A DNA stretch of 23,021 nucleotides from the NCBI GenBank assembly GCA_000435535.1, contig FR884505.1:1-23021 (forward strand), given 5' to 3'. The notes below the pieces were generated by a model. It saw only the letters and a program-made list of their open reading frames with translations, did not search any database and had not been told where the DNA came from. This DNA comes from Clostridium sp. CAG:575. GTDB taxonomy: Bacteria; Bacillota; Clostridia; TANB77; CAG-508. The translations under genes were made by a program, and so were the position numbers. Numbering within the stretch: the first letter of the stretch is position 1; each line of letters opens with the position of its first letter. This document shows positions 13,908-22,932 of this stretch, piece by piece.

Positions 13908-14966
13908 ATGAAATTTGTAACAGATGAAGAATCGAAAAAAGAATACAAAAAATTTTTAGAAGGGCATAAAAGATGTAACTTTCAACAATCATTGGAATGG
14001 GCAGAAATAAAAAAGCCAAACTGGATTCCAGAAGTAGTGCTTGCAGAAGATGAAGAAAAAAACATAATTGGATCATTATGTGTATGGATTAGAAAAATGC
14101 CAATCTTTGGAAATATAATGTATTCACCAAGAGGACCTGTATGTGATATACATGATATTTCTGTAATGAAACAATTAACAGATGGTGTGAAAGAATTAGC
14201 AAAAAAATATAATGCATTTGCAGTTAGAATAGAACCAGACATAGAAACAGATGATCAAGTATTTAGAGATGTTGTAACAAATTTAGGGTATAAAATCAAA
14301 GACGATGCAAAAGACTTTAAAGATGAAATACAACCAAGATTTGTATTCCGTTTAGATATAAAAGGAAAAACAGAAGAAGAGGTTATGGCTGGTTTTCATC
14401 AAAAATGGAGATATAATATAAGACTTGCAACTAAAAAAGGAGTTACTATAAAAGAGGGAACAAGAGAAGATTTAAAAGATTTCCATAAAATTATGGTAGA
14501 AACAGGAAAAAGAGATGGATTTATAACAAGACCATTAGAATACTTTGAAAAAATGTATGATAATATGGCACCAGACCATATGAAAGTATTATTAGCATAT
14601 TATGATGGAAAGCCAATTTCAGGAGTAATACCAATTTTCTATGGAAATAAAACATGGTACTTATATGGAGCAAGTAGTAATGAACACAGAAATTTAATGC
14701 CAAATTATTTATTACAATGGGAAATGATAAAATTAGCAATATCAAGACATGATGACATTTACGATTTTCGCGGAGTATCAGGTGTTGTAGATGAAAATCA
14801 TCCACAATATGGATTATATAGATTTAAAAAAGGATTCGGAGCAAAATTTACAGAATTTATTGGAGAAATTTATATTCCATTCAAACCAATACACTTTAGA
14901 TTATATAAATTCTCAGAAAAAACATTTAGAACATTAAGACAAATAAAAAGAAATTTAAAGAAATAA
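13908..14966 (+). CDS. FemX/MurM-family peptidoglycan bridge aminoacyltransferase
   Basis: This family transfers amino acids from aminoacyl-tRNA to the lysine or diamino acid side chain of lipid II, building the interpeptide bridge. The 352-residue protein shows the two GNAT-like halves: FQQSLEWAEIKKPNW with the SPRGPVCD strand in the first, and FHQKWRYNIRLATKKGV leading into GKPISGVIPIFYGNKTWYLYGASS in the second. YGLYRFKKGFGAKFTEFIGE near the end is a hallmark. It is shorter than FemA/FemB and lacks their coiled-coil arm, closer to FemX or to clostridial homologues. The amino acid transferred cannot be told. alr follows 80 bases downstream, consistent with a cell-wall precursor role. Confidence 0.9.
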   Translation: MKFVTDEESKKEYKKFLEGHKRCNFQQSLEWAEIKKPNWIPEVVLAEDEEKNIIGSLCVWIRKMPIFGNIMYSPRGPVCDIHDISVMKQLTDGVKELAKKYNAFAVRIEPDIETDDQVFRDVVTNLGYKIKDDAKDFKDEIQPRFVFRLDIKGKTEEEVMAGFHQKWRYNIRLATKKGVTIKEGTREDLKDFHKIMVETGKRDGFITRPLEYFEKMYDNMAPDHMKVLLAYYDGKPISGVIPIFYGNKTWYLYGASSNEHRNLMPNYLLQWEMIKLAISRHDDIYDFRGVSGVVDENHPQYGLYRFKKGFGAKFTEFIGEIYIPFKPIHFRLYKFSEKTFRTLRQIKRNLKK

Positions 14967-15045
14967 TATTACAAGGTTTGTCGCTAATAGACAGAGATAT
15001 CCATAAAAAAATATTTTATATACCTGAGAGACAAAGGAGGAAATT

Positions 15046-16164
15046 TTGAAAGCAGTAGTAGTACAAAAAGAAGATTTAAGATATAATATAGAAAAAATAA
15101 AAGAGTTCGCAAAAACAAATATGCCAGATGACAATGGGAATAATGTAAAAATTATTGCTGTTGTAAAATGCAATGGTTATGGATTAGATATGGTTCAATA
15201 TACAAAATTTTTGCATGATAATGGAATAGATTTTTTTGCTGTTTCTGATATAGAAGATGCCATCAAACTTAGAAAAGAAGGAATTGAAGACAAAATATTA
15301 ATGCTTTCTTCTACTGCAATAGAACAAGAAGTAAAGGAATTAGTGGCAAATAATATCATAATTACAATAGGCTCAAAAGAAGCAGCAAAAGTTGCTGAAA
15401 AAGTTGGACAAGAATTAAACTGCAATATTAAAGCTCATTTAAAAATTGATACAGGATTTGGAAGATATGGTTTTGTATATACAAATGAGAATGAAATAAT
15501 AGAAACAGTTAAAAACATGCAAAATGTTAAAATAGAAGGAACATTTTCTCATTTTTCTAATGCATATTATGATGATAAATATACTAAAACACAATTTGAT
15601 AGATTTATAAACTGTGTAGCGACTTTAAAAGAAAATGGAATTAAAACAGGAATGTTACATATATGCAACACGTCTGCTTTTATAAAATTTCCAGAGATGC
15701 ATTTAAATGCAGTTAGATTAGGTTCAGCATTTACAGGATTAATCGCATTTAAAAATTCATTAGGATTAAGAAAAATAGGTTATTTAAAGTCAAATGTTAC
15801 AGAAATAAAAGAATTACCAGCAAAATTTAATGTGGGATATTCAAATATTTATGAAACAAAAAATAAAACAAGAGTTGCAATTATACCATGTGGATATATT
15901 GACGGTGTTAATGTTGAAGTTGGAAAAGACATGCTTAGACCAATTGATAAAATAAGATACTTAGTAGGAGATATAAAAGCACTTTTTAGAAAACAAGCCT
16001 TATATGTTAGTATAAACGGAAAAAAATGCCGTATTTTAGGTAGAGTTGGAACATATCATGTTACTGTTGATATAACTGGAAAAGATATTAAAATTGGAGA
16101 TGAAGCCATTTTTAATACAAGTCCAAAATTTGTTGATAGTCATGTAAGAAGGGAGTGGAATTAA
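15046..16164 (+). CDS. alr: Alanine racemase, divergent
   Basis: Alanine racemase makes D-alanine for peptidoglycan using PLP. The 372-residue length is normal. PLP Lys41 lies in AVVKCNGYGL (family usually AVVKANAYG). Lys133 and Arg140 lie in HLKIDTGFGRYGF. The second catalytic base Tyr265 is in VGYSNIYE, and PCGYIDG is the usual GYADG segment. The normally conserved M-[DN]-Q motif is replaced by Thr-Tyr-His in GRVGTYHVTVD (332-342). The start is TTG, with AGGAGG five bases upstream and no better candidate. Activity is likely but substrate preference could differ. The downstream gene begins at the base after the stop codon, indicating translational coupling. Confidence 0.9.
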   Translation: MKAVVVQKEDLRYNIEKIKEFAKTNMPDDNGNNVKIIAVVKCNGYGLDMVQYTKFLHDNGIDFFAVSDIEDAIKLRKEGIEDKILMLSSTAIEQEVKELVANNIIITIGSKEAAKVAEKVGQELNCNIKAHLKIDTGFGRYGFVYTNENEIIETVKNMQNVKIEGTFSHFSNAYYDDKYTKTQFDRFINCVATLKENGIKTGMLHICNTSAFIKFPEMHLNAVRLGSAFTGLIAFKNSLGLRKIGYLKSNVTEIKELPAKFNVGYSNIYETKNKTRVAIIPCGYIDGVNVEVGKDMLRPIDKIRYLVGDIKALFRKQALYVSINGKKCRILGRVGTYHVTVDITGKDIKIGDEAIFNTSPKFVDSHVRREWN

Positions 16165-17295
16165 TTGAAAAAACATCCACAAAATAAAGTAGAAGAAAAA
16201 GTAAACAATGTAGATAAACAAAAAAATGAAAATGAATTAAAAAGCAAAGGATTTTTTAAAACAATATGGTATTCTATAGATAAAATAGAGAAATATCCAG
16301 AGTTAGCAGCAGAAGGCTTTATAAAAGCAATTAGATATTTAGTAAAATTAATTGCAATACTTGCAATTATCATATCTGCAGTTAGTGTATACAAATCAAG
16401 TGCAGAATTTAAAGAAATAGCACAATATATTGATGAGAAAGCTCCAAACTTCACATATAAAGATAATGTATTAACAAGTGAAGAGGCAGAAGATGTAATA
16501 AGAAATGAAAGCGAAGAATTTGGAAAAGTTATAATAGATTTAAAAGTTACAGATGAAAATCAGATAGAAGCATATGTAAATGAGATTGGAAACGAAGAAA
16601 GTGGAATGGTTATTTTAAATAATCAGCTAATAATAAAACAAGGAACACAAGGAAATATTCGTTATTCTTATGAAGATTTATTAAAACAAATGGGAGTTAC
16701 AGAATTTAATAAGCAACAATTAGTTGATTATTTGTCAGGAACAGCAATGATGAATATATATTTAGGACTATTTGTGTCATTATTTATTTACTCATTTGTA
16801 ATTTATTTTATAAATACATTAATAAATGTTCTAGCACTTGCATTATTTGGATATTTGGCAACTTTTATCATGAAAATGAAGATGAGATTTGTTGCTGTAT
16901 TTAATATGGCAATATATTCAATAACACTAGCAACATTATTAAATATTATTTATGCTATAATTAATGGAATATTTAATTATCAAATAAGATATTTTGATAT
17001 AATGTATACTATGGTATCTGCAATTTATATGGTTGCTGCAATATTTATGTTAAAAGCAGATTTTAATAAAAAACAAGGAGAAGTACAAAAAATTGTAGAG
17101 GTTGAAAAAACGATAAAAAAGGATACAGAAAATTCAGAACAACAGGAAAACAAGGACAATGAAGAAAAAGAAGAGAAAAAAGAAGAAAATAATCAAAATA
17201 AAGATACTGGAAAAGATAAAAAAGAAGAGAAGAAAAATAAAAAAGAATCAAAAAAAGACTTAGATGGAGAAGAACCAGCAGGTTCAAATGCATAG
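16165..17295 (+). CDS. DUF1189-like polytopic membrane protein
   Basis: The layout matches the DUF1189 family as I know it: a cytoplasmic N-terminus, a helix (about 58-76), an extracytoplasmic domain of about 115 residues (VYKSSAEFKEIA to about 195), then further helices at about 199-236, 243-268 and 276-296. The family's function is not established. The last 75 residues are almost entirely lysine, glutamate and asparagine, a disordered cytoplasmic tail. The start is TTG, directly abutting the alr stop, with AAGGGAG about nine bases upstream inside alr. Tight coupling to alr and nearness to ftsH suggest an envelope-related role. The DUF assignment rests on topology and N-terminal resemblance. 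Confidence 0.75.
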   Translation: MKKHPQNKVEEKVNNVDKQKNENELKSKGFFKTIWYSIDKIEKYPELAAEGFIKAIRYLVKLIAILAIIISAVSVYKSSAEFKEIAQYIDEKAPNFTYKDNVLTSEEAEDVIRNESEEFGKVIIDLKVTDENQIEAYVNEIGNEESGMVILNNQLIIKQGTQGNIRYSYEDLLKQMGVTEFNKQQLVDYLSGTAMMNIYLGLFVSLFIYSFVIYFINTLINVLALALFGYLATFIMKMKMRFVAVFNMAIYSITLATLLNIIYAIINGIFNYQIRYFDIMYTMVSAIYMVAAIFMLKADFNKKQGEVQKIVEVEKTIKKDTENSEQQENKDNEEKEEKKEENNQNKDTGKDKKEEKKNKKESKKDLDGEEPAGSNA

Positions 17296-17379
17296 AAATA
17301 GAAAAGGTTTAAATAAATAATATAAGGTAGAATATCTAAAAAATGTAAAAAATAGAAAGACAAGGAGAGCAAAATCAAT

Positions 17380-19170
17380 ATGAAAAATAATGAAAATAAA
17401 AAAAATAGCAAGATGATTATAACTGCAATAATTGCTATTATAGCAATCCTTATTTTGGTTGGAATTGCATTGTATTTTGGAACAAAAAATACAAATAGTG
17501 ATGATAAGACACTAGCATATACAGATTTAATAAAAGAAATGTCTTATGGAAATATTGAAAAAGTAGAAATGACAGTAGGAAGCACATCTGTAAAAATAAA
17601 GATGAAAAATGAAGAAGAAGAAAAAAAAGCAATTGTACCAAATACACAAGCTTTTATAGAATTAATTCAACAAAAGGTAGCAGAAGGAAATGAAATAGAA
17701 TTAATTCAAAAACCAAAAAGCGTATTAACTCAAATTCCAGCTACAATATTAAGCTTATTGCCAACAATTATAATGGTAGCATTATTTGTTATGATTTTTA
17801 AAATGCAAGGCTTAGGAGAAAAAGGACAAGTATATGAAGATACAGAAAGAAAAACAAAAATCAGATTTAAAGATGTTGCCGGATTAGATGAAGAAAAAGA
17901 AGAATTAATTGAAATTGTTGATTTCCTAAAAAAACCTGAAAAGTTCACAAAAATGGGAGCAAAAATTCCAAAAGGAGTTTTATTATATGGTAAACCAGGA
18001 ACAGGGAAAACATTAATAGCAAAAGCAATTGCAGGAGAAGCAAATGTTCCATTTATTTCTATGAGTGGGTCAGAATTTATAGAAATGTTTGCAGGTTTAG
18101 GAGCTTCAAGAGTTAGAAAATTATTTGAAAAAGCAAGAAAATTAGCACCATGCATAGTATTTATTGATGAAATAGATGCAATAGGAGCAAGAAGAGCTTC
18201 AAACAGTGGAGCAGAAACAGAAAACAATCAAACATTAAATCAATTATTAGTAGAAATGGACGGATTTAGTTCAGAAGAAACAATCATTGTTTTGGCAGCT
18301 ACAAATAGACCTGAAATGCTAGATAAAGCATTATTAAGACCAGGAAGATTTGATAGACAAATAACAATTCCAGCCCCAGACTTAAAAGGTAGATTAGAAA
18401 TATTAAAAATTCATAGTAGTGAAAAGAATTTAGCAGAAGATGTTAATCTAGAAAGTATAGCAGAAGATACAGCAGGATTTACAGGAGCTGAACTTGCAAA
18501 TATCTTAAATGAAGCAGCAATTATAGCAACAATAAATGAACATGAAGAAATAGAAAACAGTGATATAGAAGAAGCAATCAAAAAAGTAACAGTTGGGTTA
18601 GAAAAGAAAACAAGAGTAATATCAGAAAAAGATAAAAGATTAACTGCATATCATGAAGCAGGACATGCAGTAGTAAGTAGATATTTGCCAACACAAACTA
18701 ATGTAAAAGAGGTTTCAATAATACCAAGAGGTGTTGCTGGTGGATACACAATGTACAAATCAGATGAAGACAAATATTATATTTCTAAAACTGAAATGCA
18801 AGAAAAATTAATTGCATTATTAGGAGGAAGAGCAGCCGAAAAATTGGTATTAGATGATATTTCTACTGGTGCAAGCAATGATATAGAAGTAGCTACAAAA
18901 ATTGCAAGAGAAATGGTTACAAAATATGGAATGAGTGATACTTTAGGACCAATAGATTTCCAAGGAAGAGAACAAAACGATATTTTGATTTTTGGAGAAA
19001 ACATTGGAGATAAAATTGGTGCAGAAGTGAAAACATTGATAGATACGGCTTATAATGATGCACAAAGATTATTGATTGCACACAGAGATAAATTAGACAA
19101 GATAGCCGAAGTATTGTTACAAAAAGAAAAGATAAACGAAGCAGAATTTAATAAAATATTTGAAGAATAA
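17380..19170 (+). CDS. ftsH: ATP-dependent zinc metalloprotease FtsH
   Basis: FtsH is the membrane-anchored AAA+ protease that removes damaged membrane proteins and regulators. TM1 is at about 12-33, the extracytoplasmic domain follows, and TM2 is at about 119-140. The AAA module has Walker A GKPGTGKT (204-211), pore segment MFAGLGASR, Walker B IVFIDEID (259-266) and the second region of homology [20 protein letters not shown] (307-326). The zinc site is HEAGH (425-429) with Asp501 in [11 protein letters not shown] as the third ligand. Walker A has Lys where GPPGTGKT normally has the first Pro. The 596-residue length is slightly short. AGGAGAG lies about 10 bases before the ATG. Confidence 0.97.
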   Translation: MKNNENKKNSKMIITAIIAIIAILILVGIALYFGTKNTNSDDKTLAYTDLIKEMSYGNIEKVEMTVGSTSVKIKMKNEEEEKKAIVPNTQAFIELIQQKVAEGNEIELIQKPKSVLTQIPATILSLLPTIIMVALFVMIFKMQGLGEKGQVYEDTERKTKIRFKDVAGLDEEKEELIEIVDFLKKPEKFTKMGAKIPKGVLLYGKPGTGKTLIAKAIAGEANVPFISMSGSEFIEMFAGLGASRVRKLFEKARKLAPCIVFIDEIDAIGARRASNSGAETENNQTLNQLLVEMDGFSSEETIIVLAATNRPEMLDKALLRPGRFDRQITIPAPDLKGRLEILKIHSSEKNLAEDVNLESIAEDTAGFTGAELANILNEAAIIATINEHEEIENSDIEEAIKKVTVGLEKKTRVISEKDKRLTAYHEAGHAVVSRYLPTQTNVKEVSIIPRGVAGGYTMYKSDEDKYYISKTEMQEKLIALLGGRAAEKLVLDDISTGASNDIEVATKIAREMVTKYGMSDTLGPIDFQGREQNDILIFGENIGDKIGAEVKTLIDTAYNDAQRLLIAHRDKLDKIAEVLLQKEKINEAEFNKIFEE

Positions 19171-19287
19171 AATAACGTATAATTAAAATTAATATGTAAA
19201 AAAATAGCCAGTCCCTCATAATCGTATATTTTTTTACTGAACTGTAACAATTTCTTATTGAATTTTAACTAAAATTTAGTTTTACTA

Positions 19288-19317
19288 TTGAAAATAATAA
19301 TTAAGTAGTAGTATAAT
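19288..19317 (+). promoter_or_regulatory. Promoter of the 59-aa gene
   Basis: TTGAAA (19288-19293), an 18-bp spacer and TATAAT (19312-19317) lie about 58 bases before the ATG at 19375. The rest of the gap after ftsH holds only AT-rich DNA and a short palindrome, AACTAAA/TTTAGTT, near 19266-19280. Confidence 0.75.
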
Positions 19318-19374
19318 AAAATTGTAAATAAAAATTGCATATATAACCTACTAGATTATATAGGAGGAAAAATT

Positions 19375-19554
19375 ATGAAAAAAGGTTATAGTAAAGAAGA
19401 AATGATTTTGGCACTAGAAGTGAAGTCATATATGTTAGAACATAATGTTTCACGGAAACAAGCTTATAAAGAAAAACTAGTACCAAAAGAATTACAATTG
19501 TCCAAAAAGAAATTTAAGAATATTTGTAAACAGATTCTTCAAAAAAACTCATAA
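19375..19554 (+). CDS. Small basic protein of unknown function, 59 residues
   Basis: This short gene encodes a helical, lysine-rich protein beginning MKKGYSKEEMILALEVKSY and ending in KKFKNICKQILQKNS. I do not recognise a family. It has 15 lysines, one cysteine and no membrane helix; a nucleic-acid-binding role would fit the charge but is only a guess. Three signals support it as a real gene: a TTGAAA/TATAAT promoter, an AGGAGG site six to seven bases before the ATG, and a GC-rich hairpin terminator starting at the stop codon. It is monocistronic. Confidence 0.75.
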   Translation: MKKGYSKEEMILALEVKSYMLEHNVSRKQAYKEKLVPKELQLSKKKFKNICKQILQKNS

Positions 19555-19578
19555 AAGCTGGTGTTATGCCAGCTTTTT
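19553..19578 (+). terminator. Intrinsic terminator of the 59-aa gene
   Basis: AAAGCTGG (19554-19561) pairs with CCAGCTTT (19569-19576) around a seven-base loop, ending in a T-run. The stem overlaps the stop codon region. Confidence 0.85.
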
Positions 19579-19664
19579 GCATAAATACACTAAAGAAGGC
19601 AAAAATAAAAAGTTAAATTTATTTTTTAATTATATACGGGCCTTTAAGAAGGGATGAGATAGTT

Positions 19665-20492
19665 ATGAAAAATGAAAAAATAAAGGATATAGATGAATTA
19701 GAAAAAATAGCTAAAAAAGTAAGACAAGGAATTATAGAAGCAGTATATAGCAATCAATCAGGACATCCAGGAGGTTCTTTATCTATAGCTGATATATTAA
19801 CAGTATTATATTTTAGTGAAATGAATATAAATCCAGAAGAACCAAAAGATGAAAATCGTGATAAATTAGTATTATCTAAAGGTCATTGCGCACCTGCTTT
19901 ATATTCAGTACTTGCTTGTAGAGGATATTTTGATTTTGAAGAACTAAAAACTTTTCGCAATATAGAAAGCAGATTACAGGGACATCCAGATATGAAACAT
20001 ATACCAGGAATAGATATGTCAACAGGATCTTTAGGACAAGGCTTATCTGAAGCAAATGGAATGGCAATGGCAGCAAAGCTAGACAAAAAAGAAAATAGAA
20101 TATATTGTATTTTAGGTGATGGTGAAATAGAAGAAGGACAAATTTGGGAAGCAGCAATGGCAGCTTCTAAATATAAATTAGATAATTTATGTGTCATTGT
20201 TGATAATAATAATTTACAAATAGATGGAACAATTGAAGAAGTTATGAGTTCATATCCAATTGATGAAAAATTTAAAAGCTTCGGTTTTCAAATTATTAAT
20301 ATTGATGGTCATAATATAAAAGAAATTATAGATGCCTTTGATGTTGCAAAAAATATTAAAGGAAAGCCAACATGTATTATTGCCAAAACAGTTAAAGGAA
20401 AAGGAGTTTCTTTTATGGAAAATCAAGTTGGATGGCATGGAAAGGCACCTAATGATGAACAATATAGAATAGCAATGGAAGAATTGTCATAA
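19665..20492 (+). CDS. Transketolase, N-terminal (thiamine diphosphate-binding) subunit
   Basis: Split transketolases carry the thiamine diphosphate-binding domain and the pyrimidine/transketolase domain on separate chains. This 275-residue protein is the first: SGHPGGSLSIADIL (32-45), LSKGHCAPALY, STGSLGQGLSEANGMA, and the diphosphate motif GDGEIEEGQIWEAAMA (from 151) ending in VDNNNLQ. It moves two-carbon units between sugar phosphates in the non-oxidative pentose phosphate pathway. The C-terminal subunit gene usually follows directly; here the next gene is rplU, so the partner must be elsewhere or absent. The ribosome binding site (AAGGGATGAG) is modest. Only a weak AAAATTT/AAATTTT hairpin follows the stop. 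Confidence 0.93.
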   Translation: MKNEKIKDIDELEKIAKKVRQGIIEAVYSNQSGHPGGSLSIADILTVLYFSEMNINPEEPKDENRDKLVLSKGHCAPALYSVLACRGYFDFEELKTFRNIESRLQGHPDMKHIPGIDMSTGSLGQGLSEANGMAMAAKLDKKENRIYCILGDGEIEEGQIWEAAMAASKYKLDNLCVIVDNNNLQIDGTIEEVMSSYPIDEKFKSFGFQIINIDGHNIKEIIDAFDVAKNIKGKPTCIIAKTVKGKGVSFMENQVGWHGKAPNDEQYRIAMEELS

Positions 20493-20527
20493 AAATTTGC
20501 TATATAATAAAAAATTTTCGCTAAATA

Positions 20528-20556
20528 TTGACAAGCAAGATAATAAATGGTAAAAT
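20528..20556 (+). promoter_or_regulatory. Promoter of the rplU-rpmA unit
   Basis: A consensus TTGACA (20528-20533), a 17-bp spacer and TAAAAT (20551-20556) lie about 140 bases before rplU. Transcription would start near 20563. Confidence 0.85.
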
Positions 20557-20562
20557 TAATAA

Positions 20563-20690
20563 CTGTAATCCGCTTAGTCAAGGTGAATAAATACTAGTGA
20601 AATAAATAGTTACCTTAGTCCTCTTATGAATATGTAAATATTTGTAAGAATCGAGCAAAGGATTAGCGAGTATACAAATAAGGGAGGTGC
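20563..20690 (+). promoter_or_regulatory. Long structured leader of rplU (L21 leader-like)
   Basis: The roughly 135-base untranslated leader holds possible long-range pairing between TAATCC (20566-20571) and GGATTA (20660-20665), enclosing AAGGT (20580-20584) with ACCTT (20612-20616). Firmicute rplU genes are known to carry a conserved L21 leader that binds ribosomal protein for feedback control. Position and size fit; I did not verify the consensus structure. No T-box sequence is present. Confidence 0.5.
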
Positions 20691-20697
20691 ATTTTAA

Positions 20698-21054
20698 ATG
20701 TACGCAGTAATTGAAAGTTGTGGGAAACAATACAAAGTTTCAGAAGGAGATGTAGTATTTTTCGAAAAATTAGATGCTGAAGAAGGTAAAAAAGTTACAT
20801 TCGATAAAGTAATCTTAGTTTCAGATGAAGGAAAAGTACAAGTTGGAAATCCTTATGTAAAAAGTATGAAAGTTGAAGGAAAAGTTGTTTCACATGGTAA
20901 AGGTAAAAAAATCATTGTTTTCAAAATGAAAGCTAAAAAGAATTACAGAAGAAAACAAGGACATAGACAACCATACACAAAAGTAGAAATAACAGCTATC
21001 AAATCAACAGCAAGAAAAACAGCTGCTAAAGCTGAAGAAACAGTAGAAGCTTAA
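20698..21054 (+). CDS. rplU: 50S ribosomal protein L21
   Basis: L21 binds 23S rRNA in the large subunit. The sequence is unmistakable: [20 protein letters not shown] at the start and [20 protein letters not shown] near the end. The 118-residue length exceeds the usual 100-105 because of a C-terminal extension rich in Lys, Ala and Glu ([15 protein letters not shown]). GGGAGGTG lies about nine bases before the ATG. A long leader precedes it. rpmA follows after 171 bases, with no prp (ysxB) gene in between, unlike the common rplU-prp-rpmA order of Firmicutes. Confidence 0.97.
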   Translation: MYAVIESCGKQYKVSEGDVVFFEKLDAEEGKKVTFDKVILVSDEGKVQVGNPYVKSMKVEGKVVSHGKGKKIIVFKMKAKKNYRRKQGHRQPYTKVEITAIKSTARKTAAKAEETVEA

Positions 21055-21225
21055 TTCTACATAAATTAATTAAAAGATTTTAATTAAGAGAAACATATAT
21101 TTTATATCGTTAAAACTTAAAATTTTGCGATAATATAGTAATTTATAAAATTAAGAGTGTGAATTATAATAAAAATAGTTCAATGTAAAAATTTAATTTT
21201 ATAATTAACGAAGGGAGTGAGAAGA

Positions 21226-21486
21226 ATGGCTCATAAGAAAGGTCAAGGTAGTTCACACAATGGTCGTGAGAGTGAATCTAAACGTCTTGGTGTAAAAAGA
21301 GCAGACGGACAATTTGTTTTAGCTGGAAATATTTTAGTAAGACAAAGAGGAACAAGAGTGTACCCTGGTGTTAATGTAAAAAAAGGTAGTGATGATACAT
21401 TATACGCAGTTGTTGATGGTACAGTAAAATTTGAAAGAAAAGGTAGAGACAAAAAACAAGTTAGTGTTTACCCAGTAGAAGCATAA
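21226..21486 (+). CDS. rpmA: 50S ribosomal protein L27
   Basis: L27 lies near the peptidyl transferase centre, with its N-terminus reaching the tRNA acceptor ends. The 86-residue product starts [16 protein letters not shown], the mature form. Most Firmicutes instead make a precursor with an N-terminal extension of about nine residues removed by the protease Prp; here neither extension nor prp gene is seen. An in-frame GTG at 21217 would add only MRR and lies at the ribosome binding site (AAGGGAG, 21211-21217), so ATG 21226 is the start. The AT-rich gap after rplU has an A/T-only palindrome near 21066-21087 but no clear gene or promoter. Confidence 0.97.
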   Translation: MAHKKGQGSSHNGRESESKRLGVKRADGQFVLAGNILVRQRGTRVYPGVNVKKGSDDTLYAVVDGTVKFERKGRDKKQVSVYPVEA

Positions 21487-21493
21487 ATAGCTT

Positions 21494-21529
21494 AAAAAAA
21501 TTGAATTCAAAAGAATTCAATTTTTTTTT
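21494..21529 (+). terminator. Intrinsic terminator of rplU-rpmA
   Basis: TTGAATTC (21501-21508) and GAATTCAA (21513-21520) form a perfect stem around AAAA, extended by an upstream A-tract pairing with nine T residues (21521-21529). Confidence 0.9.
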
Positions 21530-21548
21530 GTAAAAATATAAAAAACCA

Positions 21549-21577
21549 TTTACATTTTATAAAAATTTGTATAAAAT
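21549..21577 (+). promoter_or_regulatory. Promoter of the glycosyltransferase gene
   Basis: TTTACA (21549-21554), a 17-bp spacer and TAAAAT (21572-21577) lie 54 bases before the ATG at 21632. Confidence 0.65.
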
Positions 21578-21631
21578 ATATGAAAATGTCATAAACAAAA
21601 GAAAATAGTCGAAGAAAGGGGCGCAATATTA

Positions 21632-22924
21632 ATGAAAATATTAATGTTGACATGGGAATATCCACCAAGAGTAGTAGGAGGAATATCAAGAGTTGTATAT
21701 GATTTATCAAGAACACTCTTAAAAGATGGCCACGAAGTAACAGTTGTTACATATAAAGAAGGAGATGCACCAGATTTTGAGGATGATAAAGGTGTAAAAG
21801 TATATAGAGTAAATAATTATATGATAAATCCTAATAATTTTATAGATTGGATTATGCAATTGAATTTTAACTTAATTGCAAAAGCAAATGAACTTATTGC
21901 AAAAGAAGGAAAATTTGATGTTATACATGCACACGATTGGCTTGTTGCATATGCTGCAAAAACATTAAAAAATTCATATAATATTCCTATAGTTGCAACT
22001 ATCCATGCAACAGAAGCAGGAAGAAACAGTGGAATTCATGATGAAACACAAAGATATATAAATGATACAGAGTGGATGTTAACATATGAAGCCTCAGAAG
22101 TAATAGTAAATAGTAATTATATGAAAAATGAATTACAAAGACTCTTTGGTTTACCATATGAAAAAATTAATGTAATACCAAATGGTGTAAATATGAATTT
22201 ATTTAATGGAATAGAAAGAGACTATAATTTTAGAAGAAAATTCGCAATGGACAATGAAAAAATAATCTTGTTTATGGGAAGATTAGTTTATGAAAAAGGA
22301 ATTCAACATCTAATTGCTGCAATGCCTAAAATACTAGAAGGATATCATGATGCTAAACTAGTTATATGTGGAAAAGGCGGAATGATGGATGAACTAAAAG
22401 CAGAAGTTGAAGCTCTAGGAATTTCAGAAAAAGTTTATTTTGCAGGTTATATGGCAGGAAAAGATGTACAAAAAATGTATAAAGCAGCAGATATATCTGT
22501 ATTTCCAAGCACATATGAACCATTTGGAATTGTAGCGTTAGAAGCAATGTTATCAGAAAATCCAATAGTAGTATCTGATATTGGAGGATTAAACGAAATT
22601 GTGCAACACAGAGAAAATGGAATGAAAAGTTATTGTGGAAACCCAAATTCAATTGCAGATTCCATTTTGGAATTATTATATGACCATAAATTATGTGCTG
22701 ATATTACTAAGAAAGCAAAAAATAAAGTAAGAAATGAATATAATTGGAGTAAAATTTCTCAAGATACACATTTTGCTTATCAAAAAGCAATTTGTCAATC
22801 AGAAGCAGAAAAGCAAAAGAGAGAATTAGAACAAGAAAGAGCCAAAAAAACAAAAAAGGCAAAGAATACAGAAACAGAAATCACAAATTTATTATCTTTC
22901 AAAAAACGCCATGCATATGCATAA
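21632..22924 (+). CDS. Family 4 glycosyltransferase (glycogen synthase-like)
   Basis: A GT-B fold retaining glycosyltransferase. The N-terminal domain has LTWEYPPRVVGGISRVVYDL (6-25), with the glycine-rich acceptor loop, and FDVIHAHDWL. The C-terminal nucleotide-sugar domain has INVIPNGVNMNLF, ILFMGRLVYEKG and the E-x7-E motif in EPFGIVALE, followed by VVSDIGGLNEIV. Of the GT4 enzymes, the WEYPPRVVGG start is most like bacterial and archaeal glycogen synthase-related proteins, but the donor and acceptor cannot be decided. The last 50 residues are a charged, probably coiled tail (EAEKQKRELEQERAKKTKKA). No signal peptide or membrane helix. AAGGGG lies about 11 bases before the ATG. Confidence 0.9.
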   Translation: MKILMLTWEYPPRVVGGISRVVYDLSRTLLKDGHEVTVVTYKEGDAPDFEDDKGVKVYRVNNYMINPNNFIDWIMQLNFNLIAKANELIAKEGKFDVIHAHDWLVAYAAKTLKNSYNIPIVATIHATEAGRNSGIHDETQRYINDTEWMLTYEASEVIVNSNYMKNELQRLFGLPYEKINVIPNGVNMNLFNGIERDYNFRRKFAMDNEKIILFMGRLVYEKGIQHLIAAMPKILEGYHDAKLVICGKGGMMDELKAEVEALGISEKVYFAGYMAGKDVQKMYKAADISVFPSTYEPFGIVALEAMLSENPIVVSDIGGLNEIVQHRENGMKSYCGNPNSIADSILELLYDHKLCADITKKAKNKVRNEYNWSKISQDTHFAYQKAICQSEAEKQKRELEQERAKKTKKAKNTETEITNLLSFKKRHAYA

Positions 22925-22932
22925 TCTTAGAG

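Noticed and set aside
14967..15045. Possible stem between TTTGTC and GACAAA before alr
   Set aside because: Only six base pairs over a long loop; too weak to call a regulatory structure.
17063..17411. Overlapping - strand frames opposite the Lys/Glu-rich tail of the DUF1189-like protein
   Set aside because: They are the complement of AAA/GAA codon runs (Phe/Leu/Ser-rich) without ribosome binding sites.
20563..20690. T-box or metabolite riboswitch upstream of rplU
   Set aside because: No T-box sequence or known aptamer core is visible; an L21-type leader fits the gene better.
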